A stretch of DNA of 64,000 nucleotides from Pachyseris speciosa (lineage: Eukaryota; Cnidaria; Anthozoa; Scleractinia; Pachyseridae). A program made the position numbers and the translations under genes. Where the stretch lies: the NCBI GenBank assembly GCA_016490735.1, contig JAEMWC010000371.1:530001-594000 (forward strand). Reading direction: 5' to 3'. Below the pieces are notes generated by a model, which worked only from the letters and a program-made list of their open reading frames with translations, was not told where the DNA came from and did no database searches. Below, one piece after another: positions 13,101 through 28,100 of the stretch. The first letter of the stretch is position 1; each line of letters starts with the position of its first letter.

Positions 13101-16100
13101 CTTATCAGTGAAAGAGAGCTTTCGCTATATGATGGAACAAGACTCTTGGATCATGAAAGATATAAAGCAATTAAAGGGGAGCACAACTGGACAGATGAAG
13201 AAATGAGTGCAAGGTAACTTGTAAAGTTAAGCTTATCAGTTTCAACATGTTTCAATTTTTCTTTTGAATGTACTGCAAACATAAATACAAACTTTGAAAA
13301 GAAATTTCACACTCTTTTTAGCCCCTTTGATTTTGAGCAAATCCATCATTTGCCTTTTTTCTGAGCCCTTTAATGATTTACTGGTTGTCTGACAGAATAA
13401 AAAAGTTGATGTTTGATATAGAGAGGATTGTGACAGTTGCTGGGTGAATATGGGTGTGAAATGTTTTTTTCAATCTCTTACCTTTATGTCTTTCAAGTGA
13501 CTGTGGCAAATGAGCCCAGAACACATACCTTCTTCTGAGCTTTTTATTTTGTACCATAGGGGTATTTTGCATATTCATCCTTCGTTCCGTATCATTGGCC
13601 TGGCTGAGCCTCCTGTTATTGGCAGCTCTCAGCAGCAGTGGCTTAACTCAGAGCTGTTGTCCATGTTTCTCTTTCATCATGTACGCCCTCTCTCCATGCA
13701 GGAAGAAGCCCAAGTAATCTATGACATGGTACTGTATGAGGAATTGAGTTAACAGCATGTTTTGTTATTAAGGTGATGAGAGTTGAGTTAGTAGTTTGTT
13801 TCAGGATTGAGTCACATAGATGTGGATTGCATCTTCATCTATGTGAATCAATTATGGAGACAAATGATCAACCCAGCTATTTTTTCAAACTACAGTGACA
13901 AACACCCTTCATGATATCAAGGAGGTGTTACATGTACCTACCTTTTTGGATTGTAATTGAAGTATAGCTGCAAAGTTAGTTTATTTATTTATTTACTATT
14001 AACAACAGCATCGAGCTGTATGGACGGGGGGTGCCTGGGAAGTCCAGGGGCCTCCACTGTGACCAGCTGGCCCCTAGACAGTAAAAATGCTCCCATGGCT
14101 AGCAATCCCCACAACCCAGCCATGAGCCCCAACACCATGCTGAAGGGACCTCCGGGCTGACATAAGGATAGCCCGGAGCCTAAGGGGCTCATGGCTAGGG
14201 GGAAGCCAGAGCCCCTGATAATAACCGCCAAATCCCGAGGCACCCCGCAAAGTAGAATGAAGTGCACATCTACATACCATTTATAATAATTTGCCCGTCA
14301 CCACAAGGATAGACTGCACTGGTGTCCTGACATACAACTGGTAGGCGTCGCTGGACCAGCAGCCCATGGTCTTAATTAAATGGTCTGGGAGACCTTGCTG
14401 TGCAGTTGTTGCTGCTCCGATATGGAAACTGTGGCCGGAGAAGGGTCCAGTTATCCCAGCTGCAGACAAAGTTGACTGAAGGAAATGTGACAGTTGTGGT
14501 CGATTCAGGGGCTGACCATTCTGATGTATGAAGAGGGGGCCAGGAGTGGGACCACGCTGATGAAGGTACGCCATAAGGGAACTGATAGGGCAAATAGAGG
14601 ACCGGCCCCGGCCCAGGTAAATAAAGCATCCCTGGTGGAAGGGGTCCATTTTGGAACACTTTATGAACACACGGAGGCAGGTAGGGCTAGAAGTGGAATC
14701 CAACTGCAGGTCTTGAGGGATGAGGTGAATGGAGGTGTCAAAAGGTGAGTTCACAGTAAATTCTCCAGCCCGTAAAAAACCAAAGAACCGAGGCAGCAAG
14801 CTGCCCACATCATGGAGTGTGAGTAGTTGGCAAGGGACAGAGAACAATGAATGACTTTCATCAATTCCCCTGTGACAGGCTGACGAGGGCTCTTGTGCAA
14901 GCCCTGGTGATGTTTGATGCCCTGTAGGACCCGCTGTAGTTGCAGGCAATTGGCAAGAGGGTTGCTAAAGCCCAATTCTATGTGCAGAGAGCAAATCCCA
15001 GATAGGTACACCTTAATTGATGTATGGTGAAGGTGATCTGCCAGATGTGAACAAAAATGTATCAGAACCCATTCAGAGGCTGGGAAGATGGAGCCATCCT
15101 GGTTTATGCTACCATCCTGGAGGCAAAAGTTGATAAACTGCTTTTGAACTGAAGAGTATACCCGGTGGGTTGAGGGGGCAAGACCGTTGATGAGATAGAA
15201 GTGGCATTTCTGTGTCACAGAGGCTGAAGACGATCCAGGAGGTCCGCTGGGATTGCTGTTGGAGCTGAGGCTGCATTGGGGGCCAGGAGATGAAACTTCT
15301 GAAAATTAAAACGAGATAGAGCATCTGCCACGGGGTTGAGTTTCCCGGCTACATGACTAGCGGTGAATGAAAAGCAATGATGCGCAACAAGAAGAGAAAG
15401 ATGACACAGAAGGGCCATCAGGTTGGGATCGCAGGAGGTCCCAGACTGCAAGACTTCGACAACTGCCATGTTATCAGAGCAGAATTCCACTCGTCGGGTA
15501 GACCAACGTGAACCCCAGAGCACTGCTGCAACCACCACTGGGAATAACTCTTTGTACGCCATGGACAAGGAAGCCTGTGCTGATGACCATGCGCCAGAGA
15601 ACCATTCTCGGTCAAAGAGAGCCCCGTAGCCCAGAGTGCCTGCCGCATCTGGTCTGGTCTGGAGAGAACTGGCTGTAGATGAGGAAAGGTTTGGGACCAG
15701 TGCGTGGAAGTTGTAAAGATCATGTTTCATCTTGGACCAATCCCTTAGGCCTGTGGCTGCGGCATCTTTACGAAAGGCCGTATCGTATTGTTGCCATGCT
15801 CATCCCGGGAATTTTTTTAGCCGTTTGGATGATTAGTAACTTGTACTGAGACAGATCCACCCATCTCAAAGGATGTGAGGCGCAAAGAACTCGCAAGTAG
15901 ATGGTGAAAGCTTCGATCCCCATGAGGATGTCCTGAATCTCAATGGATCGTTTGCGGGCCGGAGTGACAACCAGTTTCCCATCCTGGTTGACTGGGAACT
16001 TGCTGGTGATGATACCAATAAAGAAGGGAAGCCAAAAACCGGGTTCGAACGAGTGCAAAAGGTAGAAACAAAGGAAGGAACGGAAAAGTTACCTGCAGAA

Positions 16101-19100
16101 ATGGCCTGGTGTTGTTGGGAGCTGACAGACGTTTGAGAAATGGACGTTGATGGCGATGAGCTGACTGCGGGAATCAAGCTAGAAGCAGAACTGTGGGGTT
16201 GACCCTTAATGGCAGCAATGATACCGGATAAACAATCCGATAGGGCTCTACTTAAGGCCTGGACCAAGGATCAGCATTTGCACTTGAACCAGCGGAGGAT
16301 ACCGAGGTCGTGGAAGAAGTGATATTCAACGAAGTCGATGAAGAAGATGACTTGGACTGAAAACCCTCTGACCACCTGTTACTGGAAAGGGTGTTGTTTG
16401 TCGAGCGAGGCATGTCGTAGACTATGCCAAAATATTCGAAAAACAGACTTCTCTACGCTTAAGGCAATAAAAAATGAGTTACATACAGAAAGGAGAAGAT
16501 AGGACACTCCAAAGCTCCACAGAAAACCACCACACTACATTGCACTGACGAACACACCACACGCAACTCCAGTACTGTACTCTGTGCATGCGCTACCATT
16601 TGCTACCACTGCCTGCCTGACAAACCAGCATCTCTTTGTTGTTAAGTTAGTTAAATTGCATTTAACTACATTTATTATTCTATTGTAAGGTACATTTTTT
16701 TAGTGTTTTGAAATTTATAGGTACCAGGTTCACCACGTGGTGTCATGGACAAGCTTTTAGACCTTACTGACAAGTTACGATCATCAAAAGATCCCACAGT
16801 AAGTTGCAGTTTCTTCTTCTCTTAAAAAGTACTGGATTATATCCTTGGCTAGTTTTGGTCAGGTAATTCTGACCATTAAGCTTTTAAACTCCAAGAGTAA
16901 GCTCATTGATCTCTTACAATTGTTTTAAGAGACTTATCATGGCTTGTGCCTTTTGAAGCTGAGAGAAAGAAATGTTTACCATTAATTTGTCACTCATGTC
17001 CTCCTAACTGCAGAGTATTATTTTGTGAAATCTGGAAATTTCTGTTATTTCATTGTTGTTCTCAAAATGATCCCTGCCTAATCAAGGTTAAGGAGAAACA
17101 CTAGAACCCTTATTACTTGCAGGTAGCATCCATAGCATCATCACTGTCCACCAGGCAGCTGCTCCGGATAGCACGACGCCTTGCTACCTACCCAGCTGAG
17201 GACCTTGAGCATTCCATTCACAAGGCTTGTTTAGCAAGGTATGTATTAAATATTACCATTGGATATCAGACTTCAAAGCTGTAACCTTTTTTGATATCCT
17301 GTTTCAGGCAAAGGCATCTTTTTATAATACACTGAATGTCATTAAGGTTTGGACATAAGATAAATCAGTGACTGGTTTAGTCTGGTTTTATTGTTCATCA
17401 CTCCTGGGGGGTTGGGGGGGGGGGGGTTACTGAAAAAAATTTTAAACGGGGAGGCTCTCCGGGACGTAGTTCCCGGTGTGATGGTCTATCTCTCATCTGA
17501 TGATGTTCTTTGAAGGCTGTAAGTTAGATAACTCATTGGGTTAATTACGTCACCTTCATTAAAATAAAGAATATTGTATTATATTGTATATTGAGGTCCA
17601 ACCCCTTACTCTTTTATATACCATTTTTGACAGAAAAGGTACCCCTTTTTGTGTACCTTCCATTGACAAATAGCACCACTTTTGTATACCTAAAACAACC
17701 TCTTGTTGTCATTTGCATGCAGCGTTCAATAATTAAAACAGTAAAGTCATAACGTATGTGCGTTCGAAATATTTTAATGAAAGGCCCTTTTAAATACCGC
17801 AATGACAGAATTCTCTACCCTTTCTTATACTTCGACTCTTTAAATCCCTACCCTTTCATGTACCTGAAGCATGAAGAAGGTACCCCTTTCGATCAGAGCC
17901 TCCCTGTATAGGCCATTCCATTATAGGGAGTGCCCCCCCCCCCCCCCCGGTCATCACTTGAGAAGTTAAGAGCTACCGGTAGAAAGCTGACTTACCTGGT
18001 ATTTTGTGTTATTGCATTTTCCTTTAATTATTTTTCAACAAGAATATAGCTCTTGCCTAAAGATGGAATCTTTGAGTTCACATTAACCCCATGACAGGTG
18101 TGAATCTACCCTGGGTGCCAGAGGTTTTTTTTTTTATTGGGGGAGACTGAATTGAGCCGGGAAAGCGACTCATGACTCACTGGCCAGCACTACTCTCTAC
18201 GCTTTTCGTCACTGGTGAGCAAGAAGACCTCTGGCATCCAGGGTAGTGTGGATCCTTATGCTGTAATGAAAAATAATTCTAGTCTCTGGCTGGATTCGCA
18301 CAAATGGTGTATTCCTTTGTCTTCTGGATGTAAACATACCCCTTACTAACTGAGTTTGAGGTTCGTACTGTAAGTTACGGACCAAGTTTTTCCCGTTGAT
18401 TTATGACCCAAGCACAAAGCATGTGGGCCATAAATTCATGGGAAAAAATGAGGAACCATAACTTATAGTACATACCAAGAAAACGAGGTTAGTAAGATAG
18501 TTATTATATCTCTGAGGTTAATCCGGAACGCGGGAAAGAAAACTACCGGGGTAGTTGAAGTCAAGCAGGCCATACTGTAGAGTACGGCCCGAAAAATTGA
18601 CCAATCACAGTGCACGTACTAAGTGAGAAGTATAATAAAGAGCTGAAATGACCATATACTAGCTCTGGGGGATAACTAGGGCTAAATATGTGTATGTGCT
18701 TAGTGGTTCAATAATGCATGGGACAGTGGTTTCCATGTGGCCTTCCAATCTTAAATGGGAGCAGGAATGGCATAGTGGTGTGAGCACTTACCTCCTATCA
18801 ATGTAACCCAGGTTTGTTGTTGGTTCGTGTCCTTGCTCCGAGAGGTTGATCTCCAGGTACTCCATTTACCCCTCTCCTCAAAAAACAATAATTTCCAAAT
18901 TCAAATTTGATCCAGAATTTTGAGGGCCACAGGTTTGTCAGTCAAAGACTGTTAGTGTCACCCACATTAAACAAAGTCGATTATTGTTGTTATTATTATT
19001 ATTTGCTTGATTCCCGGACTCGATGTCGTACGTGGTTTTAGTTTGTCATTGGGACATCACGACCCTGCTCCAAGAAGTTTTTGCCCTGGGTACTCTGGTT

Positions 19101-22100
19101 TCCCCTCTCCTCAAAATCCAACATTTCCAAATTTCAATTCGATCTAGTGGATAGTTTCCCCAATCAGCACCGTGTGTGGTTAAGTATATTGACACTCAGA
19201 TAAAGTGATTTTTATCTTGGACCATATTTGAACAACCCGTCAAATTGGCGGTTCTGGTGAACTACTTGACCTTGTGTTTGTAGATTCTTACCAAGATTAG
19301 CTGCTTCCTCACTGGAAAAAGTTCTGAATGATTCTGGAATACATGTCAACAATGACCCTTCTAAGCAAGAACCAGTGGATGCTAGTAACCTTGTTTGTAA
19401 GTTTATCTGTTTTGACTTACATGTAATATAGCCTACATGTAGCCATACCCAATCTCCATTTTCCCATGAGGGATGGGTACAGTAAGAGTAGTCAGGGCTC
19501 GACACTAACTTTTGACACCACTTTCCACTTTGGAAAGCAGACTTCAAAATTTACCTTCGACCTCAAAATTTTACTTTCCAAAATAGATTACAGTACCATA
19601 GTTGCTAACCACAATGTTTTTCTTACCATGTATCATTGATAGTATTTTTTATTTGTCTGTGTAAACTGAACCAAAATAGACTCATTCTTTACTGCTACAT
19701 ATCTCCAATACGTCACATTCGCCTACTATGTGGAAATTATAATGTTGTGCCCAGACCTCCTTGGGAGTTTTTTCAATCGTTCAATAATTTATGGTGGAAA
19801 ATGCGAGTATTTATGGCGAAATTTGTCCTTATCAAGAACGGAATCAATGTAAAAATTTACTTTCCAAATTGGGTGACTATTCTGGTTCATTTTCGTTGTT
19901 TTACTCTCCAAGATGTACATTTACTCTCCAATGGAAAGTGGGTGAGTGTTAGAGTGGAGCCCTGGTAGTGGGTATGGTGAGAGTAGTTCTTAACCCCACA
20001 GTCGCTGAAATCAACATGCATGTTCTCTCCACTCTTTGTCTTCTATTTCCCATGTCATTGGTTTGGAGAATTTGTAGTTAACATCAGGTCCTGTCATTGT
20101 TGGTGATCAGTTCCCTTATTCTCCTGGAGTAACAAGAATTTAATAATTTCATTACATAAAGTATACGAAACAATGGATGAGCAGGTGAACATGGCAGTAC
20201 TAAAAAAGTAGTAAAATTAAATTAAAGCGAAGCTGACCTAAAAATCAATGATGCTCTCAAGGGACGATCTAAAAAAACTAGAGTCAATACAAAAACATTA
20301 AAAGTTTAAAAAGGCAGGTTCTTTTGATCTCATTAAACATACCTCTTTCTCAAATTGTGTTTCCTGTTATAGGTGAAATCAAAGATGGTGTGCTTCACAT
20401 TGGCCAGACAACAGCTCCAGTTTATAATCCAGAAAACAGAACCAAAGTTCCTGATGTGCTGTTCTATGAAAATCATCAGGTGAGTCGACTAAAAAAAATT
20501 TTTTAGCTTTCTTAGTTTTAGACTAGCCATGATCTTGTCACATTATGGTTGAAAATTGAGCGAAAATACTTTGATTCTCTTTGTTGTTCTTTAAACTTTT
20601 TTTTTAATTGGACATTTTAGCATCTGAATGTTATGGAGGATATGCTCAAGGATTTCATGCTTGGCGAGCATTTGTTACTTGTTGGAAATCAGGTATGAAG
20701 AAAAAAACTATCTTCAATTTACAGATTAATATGAAGAGTCATTTACTCTGTTATGGGTGAAACAGCACAGCTGTGGTTGCTGAAATTCACTATCTATTAC
20801 GAATCCTGCATTAAGTTCTTGTGTGTTCCCCTTGCAAAATGAAAATGTTTGTAAAGGTATCTCTTTTCTGAGATTACTAACAGACTGTAGTTAATAAAAA
20901 CAGTTCATAAAACTCTATATGTATTAGATTCCAAAACAGTACCTTATGTATCAACTGGCAAGTCTTATGGGAATACAGAGAACTAGTTGCCAGTTTGAGT
21001 GTACTCATTAAAAGAGAGAGGAGTACTCGGCTTTGTCCCCTTTCTTACAAACATCTGAATTTGTGATATCTTAATTATTGTTATGTATGTAGGTAACTAA
21101 ACCTGTCTTTTTTTTTGTTCGTCTTGTATGTCTAGGGTGTTGGTAAAAACAAGATTGCTGACAGATTTTTGCATCTGTTAAACAGGCCAAGAGATTACAT
21201 TCAACTTCACAGGTGCATTGAAACCTCTAGACTCTATTACTAGTCGCTGTTTTGGGAAATGATACTCAGGACCCAAGTGAGCGGCAGAAATTGAGCCTAT
21301 TAAAACTCTCACTCTTAGCAAAAATAATATTTGCTATTCTTTGCTTTTCCTTCATAAATGGCTTTGGTGTTTGCACTTCAGGGCCCAGTTGCTCGAAGCA
21401 TGGTTAGTGCTGACCTGGGTTTAATACCATGACAATTTATAGGTTTTAGTACATCTTAACCAATGGTTGGCACTAACCATGCTTGGAGCAACTCAGCCCA
21501 GTCTGTTAGGTGTTAATATATTTAGCATCGCAAATCCACAATTTTGGAAAAGCTTTCCGCACAGCTCCCGACTTTAATTATACAATGCATCACTGTCGTA
21601 CTAACCCTGTTCCAAAAACGGCAAGCATGAATAGAGTTTGAGTCACAAAAGTATATATAATTAATGTTTGGGGTTGTCTGGAAAATCTTGCCCAATTTCA
21701 TGCGATGCTTACATTTTGAAAGATCTTTCGCCACTCCTAGAGTACGAGTTGTACTGGCTGGTTATAACCCAAGTGACACTCCATTGCTTGGTTTTGCTTT
21801 CACAGGGATACCACAGTTCAGTCCCTCACACTGCAGCCAAACGTCCAGGATGGAGTTATAGTTTACGAAGATTCACCGCTGGTCAGTAGCCATGCACCAA
21901 ACAGGGGTGCTTTTTATTTCTGTTAAAGACTAAACTTTTGGCTCTTTGTTGTCTTCTTTCTCCTGTTCTTTCTTTCAAATTTGGAACTAAACATTCAAAA
22001 TTTGGGAGCTTTCAATTTGTGCCTTATTGCATTTGGAACTAAAAACTGAAAATTGGACATTTCAACTTGGACATGCCAAAATTAATCTGGAATCCAAAAT

Positions 22101-25100
22101 AAGATAAATTTTGCAGTCGTTCCGTGGGATGTGCTATTTCAAAACGTTTTTAAAGAATTCTTTCAAAAATCGCCCCACATTTTGTAACAAATCCTTTGCG
22201 TGCTCTCTCTCTCTCTCTCTACAGGTTCGCGCGGTCAAATTTGGTCACGTGCTGGTTGTTGATGAGGCAGATAAAGCACCCACTCATGTGACGTGCATAC
22301 TGAAATCCTTAGTAGAGAGTGGCGTAATGGTCCTTGGAGATGGTCGACGGATTGTGACAGGTACATGAAATTTCTTAACCTGGGTGCTAAATTTAACGTG
22401 GTGCACATAGTCTTATTGAAAAAGGGTGGAACAAAAACTACTGACAGTTAGAATGCTAGAATGCCTCAGCCTAATTTGAAACATCCTGCAACCTTTGGCA
22501 TTTTTCGTGACACTGAATAAATGGGTATGGTAAATGGAGGCGTACCTGAGTTTAAGTGGAAACAGCTTTGGTTCTTTGTCATGAATTCGTCAGGGTCTCA
22601 TACAGTCTTTGTAAAACTTAGAAAATTGTCAGTCGAATAGTATGAATAACATTTAAACCATCCTCAAACAGCAAGCACAACGACTTTCATCAAGTAACTT
22701 GATGGGAAAAAGTCCATCAAAGCATGTTTTCAAATTTAATTTTTCTGAACACGTTTTTATGGAAAATTTCCCATCATCGTCATTTACAATGGAGTTTTAA
22801 ATATCATAGGTTTAAACTTGCAGTTACTGTACTTAACTAGCAAGTGATAGTGGTTTACTCTTCACTAGGTGCTAAATTTACAAGATTTTGATGCTGACCG
22901 TAGTTAATAGAGGGCAGTGGTTATGAAACCTACCAAAATTCTTTGTTATATGTTTTTGTTTGCTATTTTGGGGGTTGACCGTGGACAAATAACAATAGGT
23001 GGTTACGCGTGTTCATGCAACTAACTCCCCCCCCCCCCCCCCCCCTCCCCCAATAGAAACATTGCTATTATGTAATTCATGCATTATAAATGAGTGTAAA
23101 ACAAAAGATATGCACGGTCATGGATCTTCCAACATTTTCTCGTGTGGATACAGGACTAAACAATCACAGCACGTTGCATAACGAAGCCAAAGCAAACGCG
23201 AAATTACTTTTGACATTCGAGTGAAAACCGTTTCATTGCAATTTGGAACTTTGCTTTAAAGCTCATTATTATGTGATTGGGCTTAGCTAAAACTAAGTAT
23301 AATAAACCTTTTTCGTATTCACTGTAATGAGCTGGAACTAGCTTGCGCACGACTCTTAAGCGGGGGAACTTTTCGTATATAAATGTATGCCCCCGTAAGA
23401 GCCTCCACTTCATGCTAGATCCAGTTCAATACTGCGGGAGAATACGAATATGGTTTATTTAGCAGCCTACCAGATAAGAGAGGAGTGTCCAACAGACCTT
23501 ACTCGTATTCTCCGTAATGAGCTGGAACTAGCGTGCATACGAGGCTTAAACGGAGGAATCTTTTTATATGTAAATGTATTCCTCCGCAAGAGCCTCCACT
23601 TCATGCTAGATCCAGTCAATACCGAGAATACGAATATGGTGTATTGTTGTTGGACTAGAATTTATTACGTGGCGTAAAGTCGATGAGAAAAAATGAAATG
23701 GTATACAGCATACCATTTCATTTTTTCCCATCGACTTTACGCCACTGTTCATTCCTAGACCGAACACAGAAGCCCTTAAAAAGAGTTTTTGCTACAGGGG
23801 TGCCATTACATGGAACAGTCTACCTAGCAAGGCTAAGCAGGCCACTAGTTTAAGCAATTTAATTAATTAAGTAAGTATTAAGTTACTTTTAGGACTTACT
23901 GTAAGATATTTTAACTTAGTCTAAACTTGAGTAGTGGATAAATTAGACTTTGAACTATAGATTCTTCGGCTCCATGGGAGAGCACTCTTTAGTGAAATGG
24001 ACTCCGTGGTTAAATAAAGTTTTGATTGATAGTCATTAATAATTTTGGTCTTTAGAGTTCTCTTAAAAGAGAAAAAATAACTTGGGTTGACGATTCCATC
24101 TCTAAGCGAGTTTTACCATTTGGGACCTTGCGCAAAGACAGAAAATGGAATTGTGCTGTGAAATGAAGTCCGTCTGAAAGTATGATATTTCTTGTTCAGC
24201 AGATGATGAAACAACTCCACTGCCTGAGAATGCTATCAGAGCTCACCCTGATTTCCGAATGATTGTTCTCGCCAATCGACCAGGATTCCCGTTCTTGGGA
24301 AATGACTTTTTTGGATCGCTTGGTAAGAGGCAACATATGCTGCTTCATAGTTCTGTAGGTTCACAGAGTGTGGCAGCATTTCCCCCAAGAGAATGGCAAG
24401 ACTGTGTCCCATACTTGCGAGTGGCAGTGCCGGAAATGCTTAGTAGAGTGGTTGAGGCAATCCACTCGGCTCACTAGTTTTGGACAATTTTAAGGGGCAG
24501 TGTCACAGTCACACCAACTTTATTTTGCTCAGTACCTTTCATTTAAATGGACACAATTGAATTTCATCGACCGACTCAAAAGTTCTTATTATTATTACTA
24601 TGATTATTATTATTGCTATTATCACAATAGTAAACATAACGACAGGAAAGTACTGCCATATTTACCGACGTCAAATTTTGTTGTTTTTGCCTCAGGTGAC
24701 ATTTTCAGCTGTCACGCAGTGGATAATCCAGACTTTGAGTCTGAAATGGTAAGTGACTCACATTGTACAGTCTATCCACGCTTTCAAAATCATACCTGTG
24801 GCCACAGGGTAAATCAGCACCGCACAGGGTTTTGTAAAGCCTTATTGGTAGCAAAACCGACCAGTTAGCTCAGTTGGTAGAGCACCAGATTACTGTGCGG
24901 AGGTCGCGGGTTCAAACCCCGGCGGGACCAACACTCAGGGTCTTTAAATAATTGAAGAGGAAGTGCTGCCTTTGTAACGACATCTACAAATGGTGAGACT
25001 TTCTACTCTTCTCGGATAAGTACGATAAACCGTAGGTCCCGTCTCATAAAACTTTCACTTAATCTGACTCTGTGGGACGTAAAAGAACTACAAGGGACGT

Positions 25101-28100
25101 AACAAATCTCTGGCAGTGACCACCCCTAGTGTCTGTCCTAATTCAATATTCACATTACGGGGGAACTCATATCTCAACTAGTTACTTCATTAACTGAAAG
25201 CTGCGCTACAAAGCAGTCTGGTAAAGTCCCCCGGCCAGTGTTGTAAATTATCCATAAAAAGCCCTGATGGGGAGAGAGGATAATTAAGTATGTGTCTGTA
25301 TCTATATCTATATATTTTTGCGCTCATTTAGTTGCTTGTCAGACCTGTTCCAGGGGTTCTGGCAGTTGGGAGCAGTGAAAACCAGTGCACAGAAAAACCA
25401 GGTGGTATGCGCTAGTACAGTGAAGGTTGGTATGTTAACAGTGTAGTCTTAACACTGTGGCTTTATATCGCCTTCCTTTCCTATAGTCCATGTTACGTCA
25501 GTACGGTCCCAGTGTTCGTGAGGAGCTCCTTCATAAACTGGTGAATGCGTTTGGTGAATTGCGATCGCGAGCGGACCAGGGTTTGATCTCTTATCCATAC
25601 TCCACCAGGGAGGTGGTCAGTGTTGTCAAACACTTGCAGGTAAGAGGGATCATACTCTCCGAACTGAAGAAATAGTGAAAACCCCTTCATCTAGCAGTAT
25701 ACCGGAATAAAGAAACCAAAACAAGAGGGAACCGCTCAAATTGTCACATGTAAGGATTTCATTCGCAAAATAAAAAGTCAGCCCTACTTTGTACTTTGTA
25801 CATTGCGATGAGAAGTAAGTACTCGGGAACTTTCATTTGACTAACCACATTTCAGGATTTCATCCACAGACTCAAAAAATTAGAATCTCATCATAATAAA
25901 CGGCACCGCAGGAAAGTACTACTCAGTAGCTTTCATTTGAATGATCACACTTTAGGATTTCATCCACAGACTCAAAAGTTGTAACCACCTTGTACACCTT
26001 AATAAACAGCACCACAGGAAAGTACTGTTCATTACTATGGAGGGTTTTCACGTGACGTCACGGCCGCCATGTTGGAGGTACAGAACAAAAGAATGATTTT
26101 CCTTCGGGAAATAAATTTTATTGTTAAGTAAATTTGTTTTGTACCTCCAACATGGCCCCCTCTATAGCTTTCACTTGAATAAAAAAGTCAAAAGTCAGAA
26201 TTAACAAAGTACCACTTACCCTGCGTGGCAGGCGTTAGAAATGGGGAGGGGCGGGGGGGGGGGGGGTGAGGGGGGAAAGCGAGCGAGCGCGAAACGAGGG
26301 GAGAGAACGCGAAGAGCTCCCTCGCCTCGCGCGCGCACGCTTTCCCCGTTCCCTTTCTCTTTTTAGCGCCTGCCACGCAGGCCAAAGTACCACAGGGAAG
26401 AAGTGCCATGAGGTTTAATTTCAATTTTGCTTTGTTGTCTTTTCCAGGCTTTTCCCAATGAGGGTTTGGCCAATGTGGTCCGCAATGTATTCGATTTTGA
26501 TTCATATCACCCGGAAGTGAAGGACGTGGTCACGGAAGTGCTTCACAAGCATGGGATTCCTGTGGGAGCATCTACCAGGAACATCAACCTTTCGAAAGAG
26601 TAAGAATAAGAAAGGAGAATGAATTGAAAAGTGGAATTATGACTTTGAATGCTAAGTTTTTACAGAAGAAAGGGTTTCTTCTAAGATTTCAAATCAAAGA
26701 AGTTTTTGTGAGGAAAGTGAGAGGGTGGTGATTTTCTGTAGTGGTATGGAGTGAAAATTCGAGTAAAATGATACAGCTTTACAGCCAAATTCGTTGTATC
26801 GCGCTGCGTATTTTGCAAACTTCGAAGGGATTTTGGGTTTTTCTGTTCCGTCAATCATCTAATTGCGGGCGGGGTTTGTTTTTTTGGCTGATTAGATCTC
26901 TTGTAGATCCTACGTAAACTAGCAGCATTAACGTTGGCGGTCCTTTGCTTCTTACTTTTATACAAATAGCCCAATCAGAATGCATTGCGTTGTGATTTGC
27001 ATAATCCCGCCCCCACACAGATGTTTGGCGGAGCAGAAAAACCCTGTTTTTTTTTTTCCGAAAACGCACAGCGCGATACAACGAATTTGGCTGTAAAGTG
27101 TAAAATGTTGTAAAATTAGGTAGGGGAAGTTAGACGAGTAAAAACGCAAATGTAGGTAATTCACAGCGAAGCTAAGAACAGGTTTCTTTAGCGAACTTCA
27201 TTTCTAGTCAAGTTAAAGTCATCACCTGCTCGATGCAGTTGTGAAAATCAATTTTGTCGTTCAATTTAAATGAAGGAAATATTATTTAAACACACGGATG
27301 TGTAACTGTCATTAGCCAAATGTCACAGTGAACGGTATTCAAATTGTGTAATGGGGAAATCTCATTCCAGTTATTGACCAGTGCACAAGCTGTTATTTGT
27401 GTCAGTGTTCAGATCTCAAAATCAATGTCTCGGCTTAAATATCAGAAATTTTGTGTATGAAAAGTAAGCAGTTTTGGAATTGGATGTTTAGGCCAAACAA
27501 TGGTACGATCCTTGTAATTCAGTCCACAAAGCCACTTTTCTTCGTGGCTTTTACAAGCCATATTTTAGTATCGGCAGAATAAGAAGGGTAGCACTAAGGA
27601 AATGTTTTTTTCCAACTTTTCCTAGGACTGAATTGTAATTTTAAGCGTAACGGTATTTATAAATAAAGGAAAAAACTCTGATTGTTGTCAATGCCTCTTT
27701 TGTGTCTGTTCCCAGAAGAGAATTTCACTGTTTAGTTGTGCCCCGTATTACTCGGAGATAACCGATAGTCTCTCATCAGATGATTATCATTTTCTATTTT
27801 TCTTGGATTATTCAGTGAGTAGATTGAAGGAGGCCTTGACCAAACAGAGTTTTTTTTTACCGTTTTGCTCACAATTGCTTCCAATTAGAAAACGGTATTA
27901 ATTGCTTACTCTGTGGCTTTGATCTTCACAGATTCAAACCCTAACTCTAAACATTGTCGTAGGGCACTGGACATTTGAATAGTCACTGTTGACGATTTCA
28001 TCCACTGACTCAAAAGTTAGAACCACCTAGTACAGCGTAATCATCAGTTTAAGGGCTTGTATTTGATTGTAATGAACGACACAAATTCTTGCCAGTGATT

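Larger units (their letters stand above)
13985..16670 (-). mobile_element. Ngaro-like retrotransposon, copy 2 (truncated), in intron 11
   Basis: Same order as copy 1 on the minus strand, but shorter. The 5' end (gttaagttagttaaattgca at about 16642) matches the copy 1 A terminus. The other end (14024 onwards) matches copy 1 B1 (ggtgcctggg...ccagccatgagcccc), but A2-B2 is absent. The reverse transcriptase catalytic core is deleted. It belongs to a different subfamily from copy 1, judging by protein divergence. Confidence 0.82.

Noticed and set aside
24859..24931. tRNA gene
   Set aside because: Acceptor stem does not pair and T stem has a mismatch; the downstream sequence is a SINE body found elsewhere in the window.
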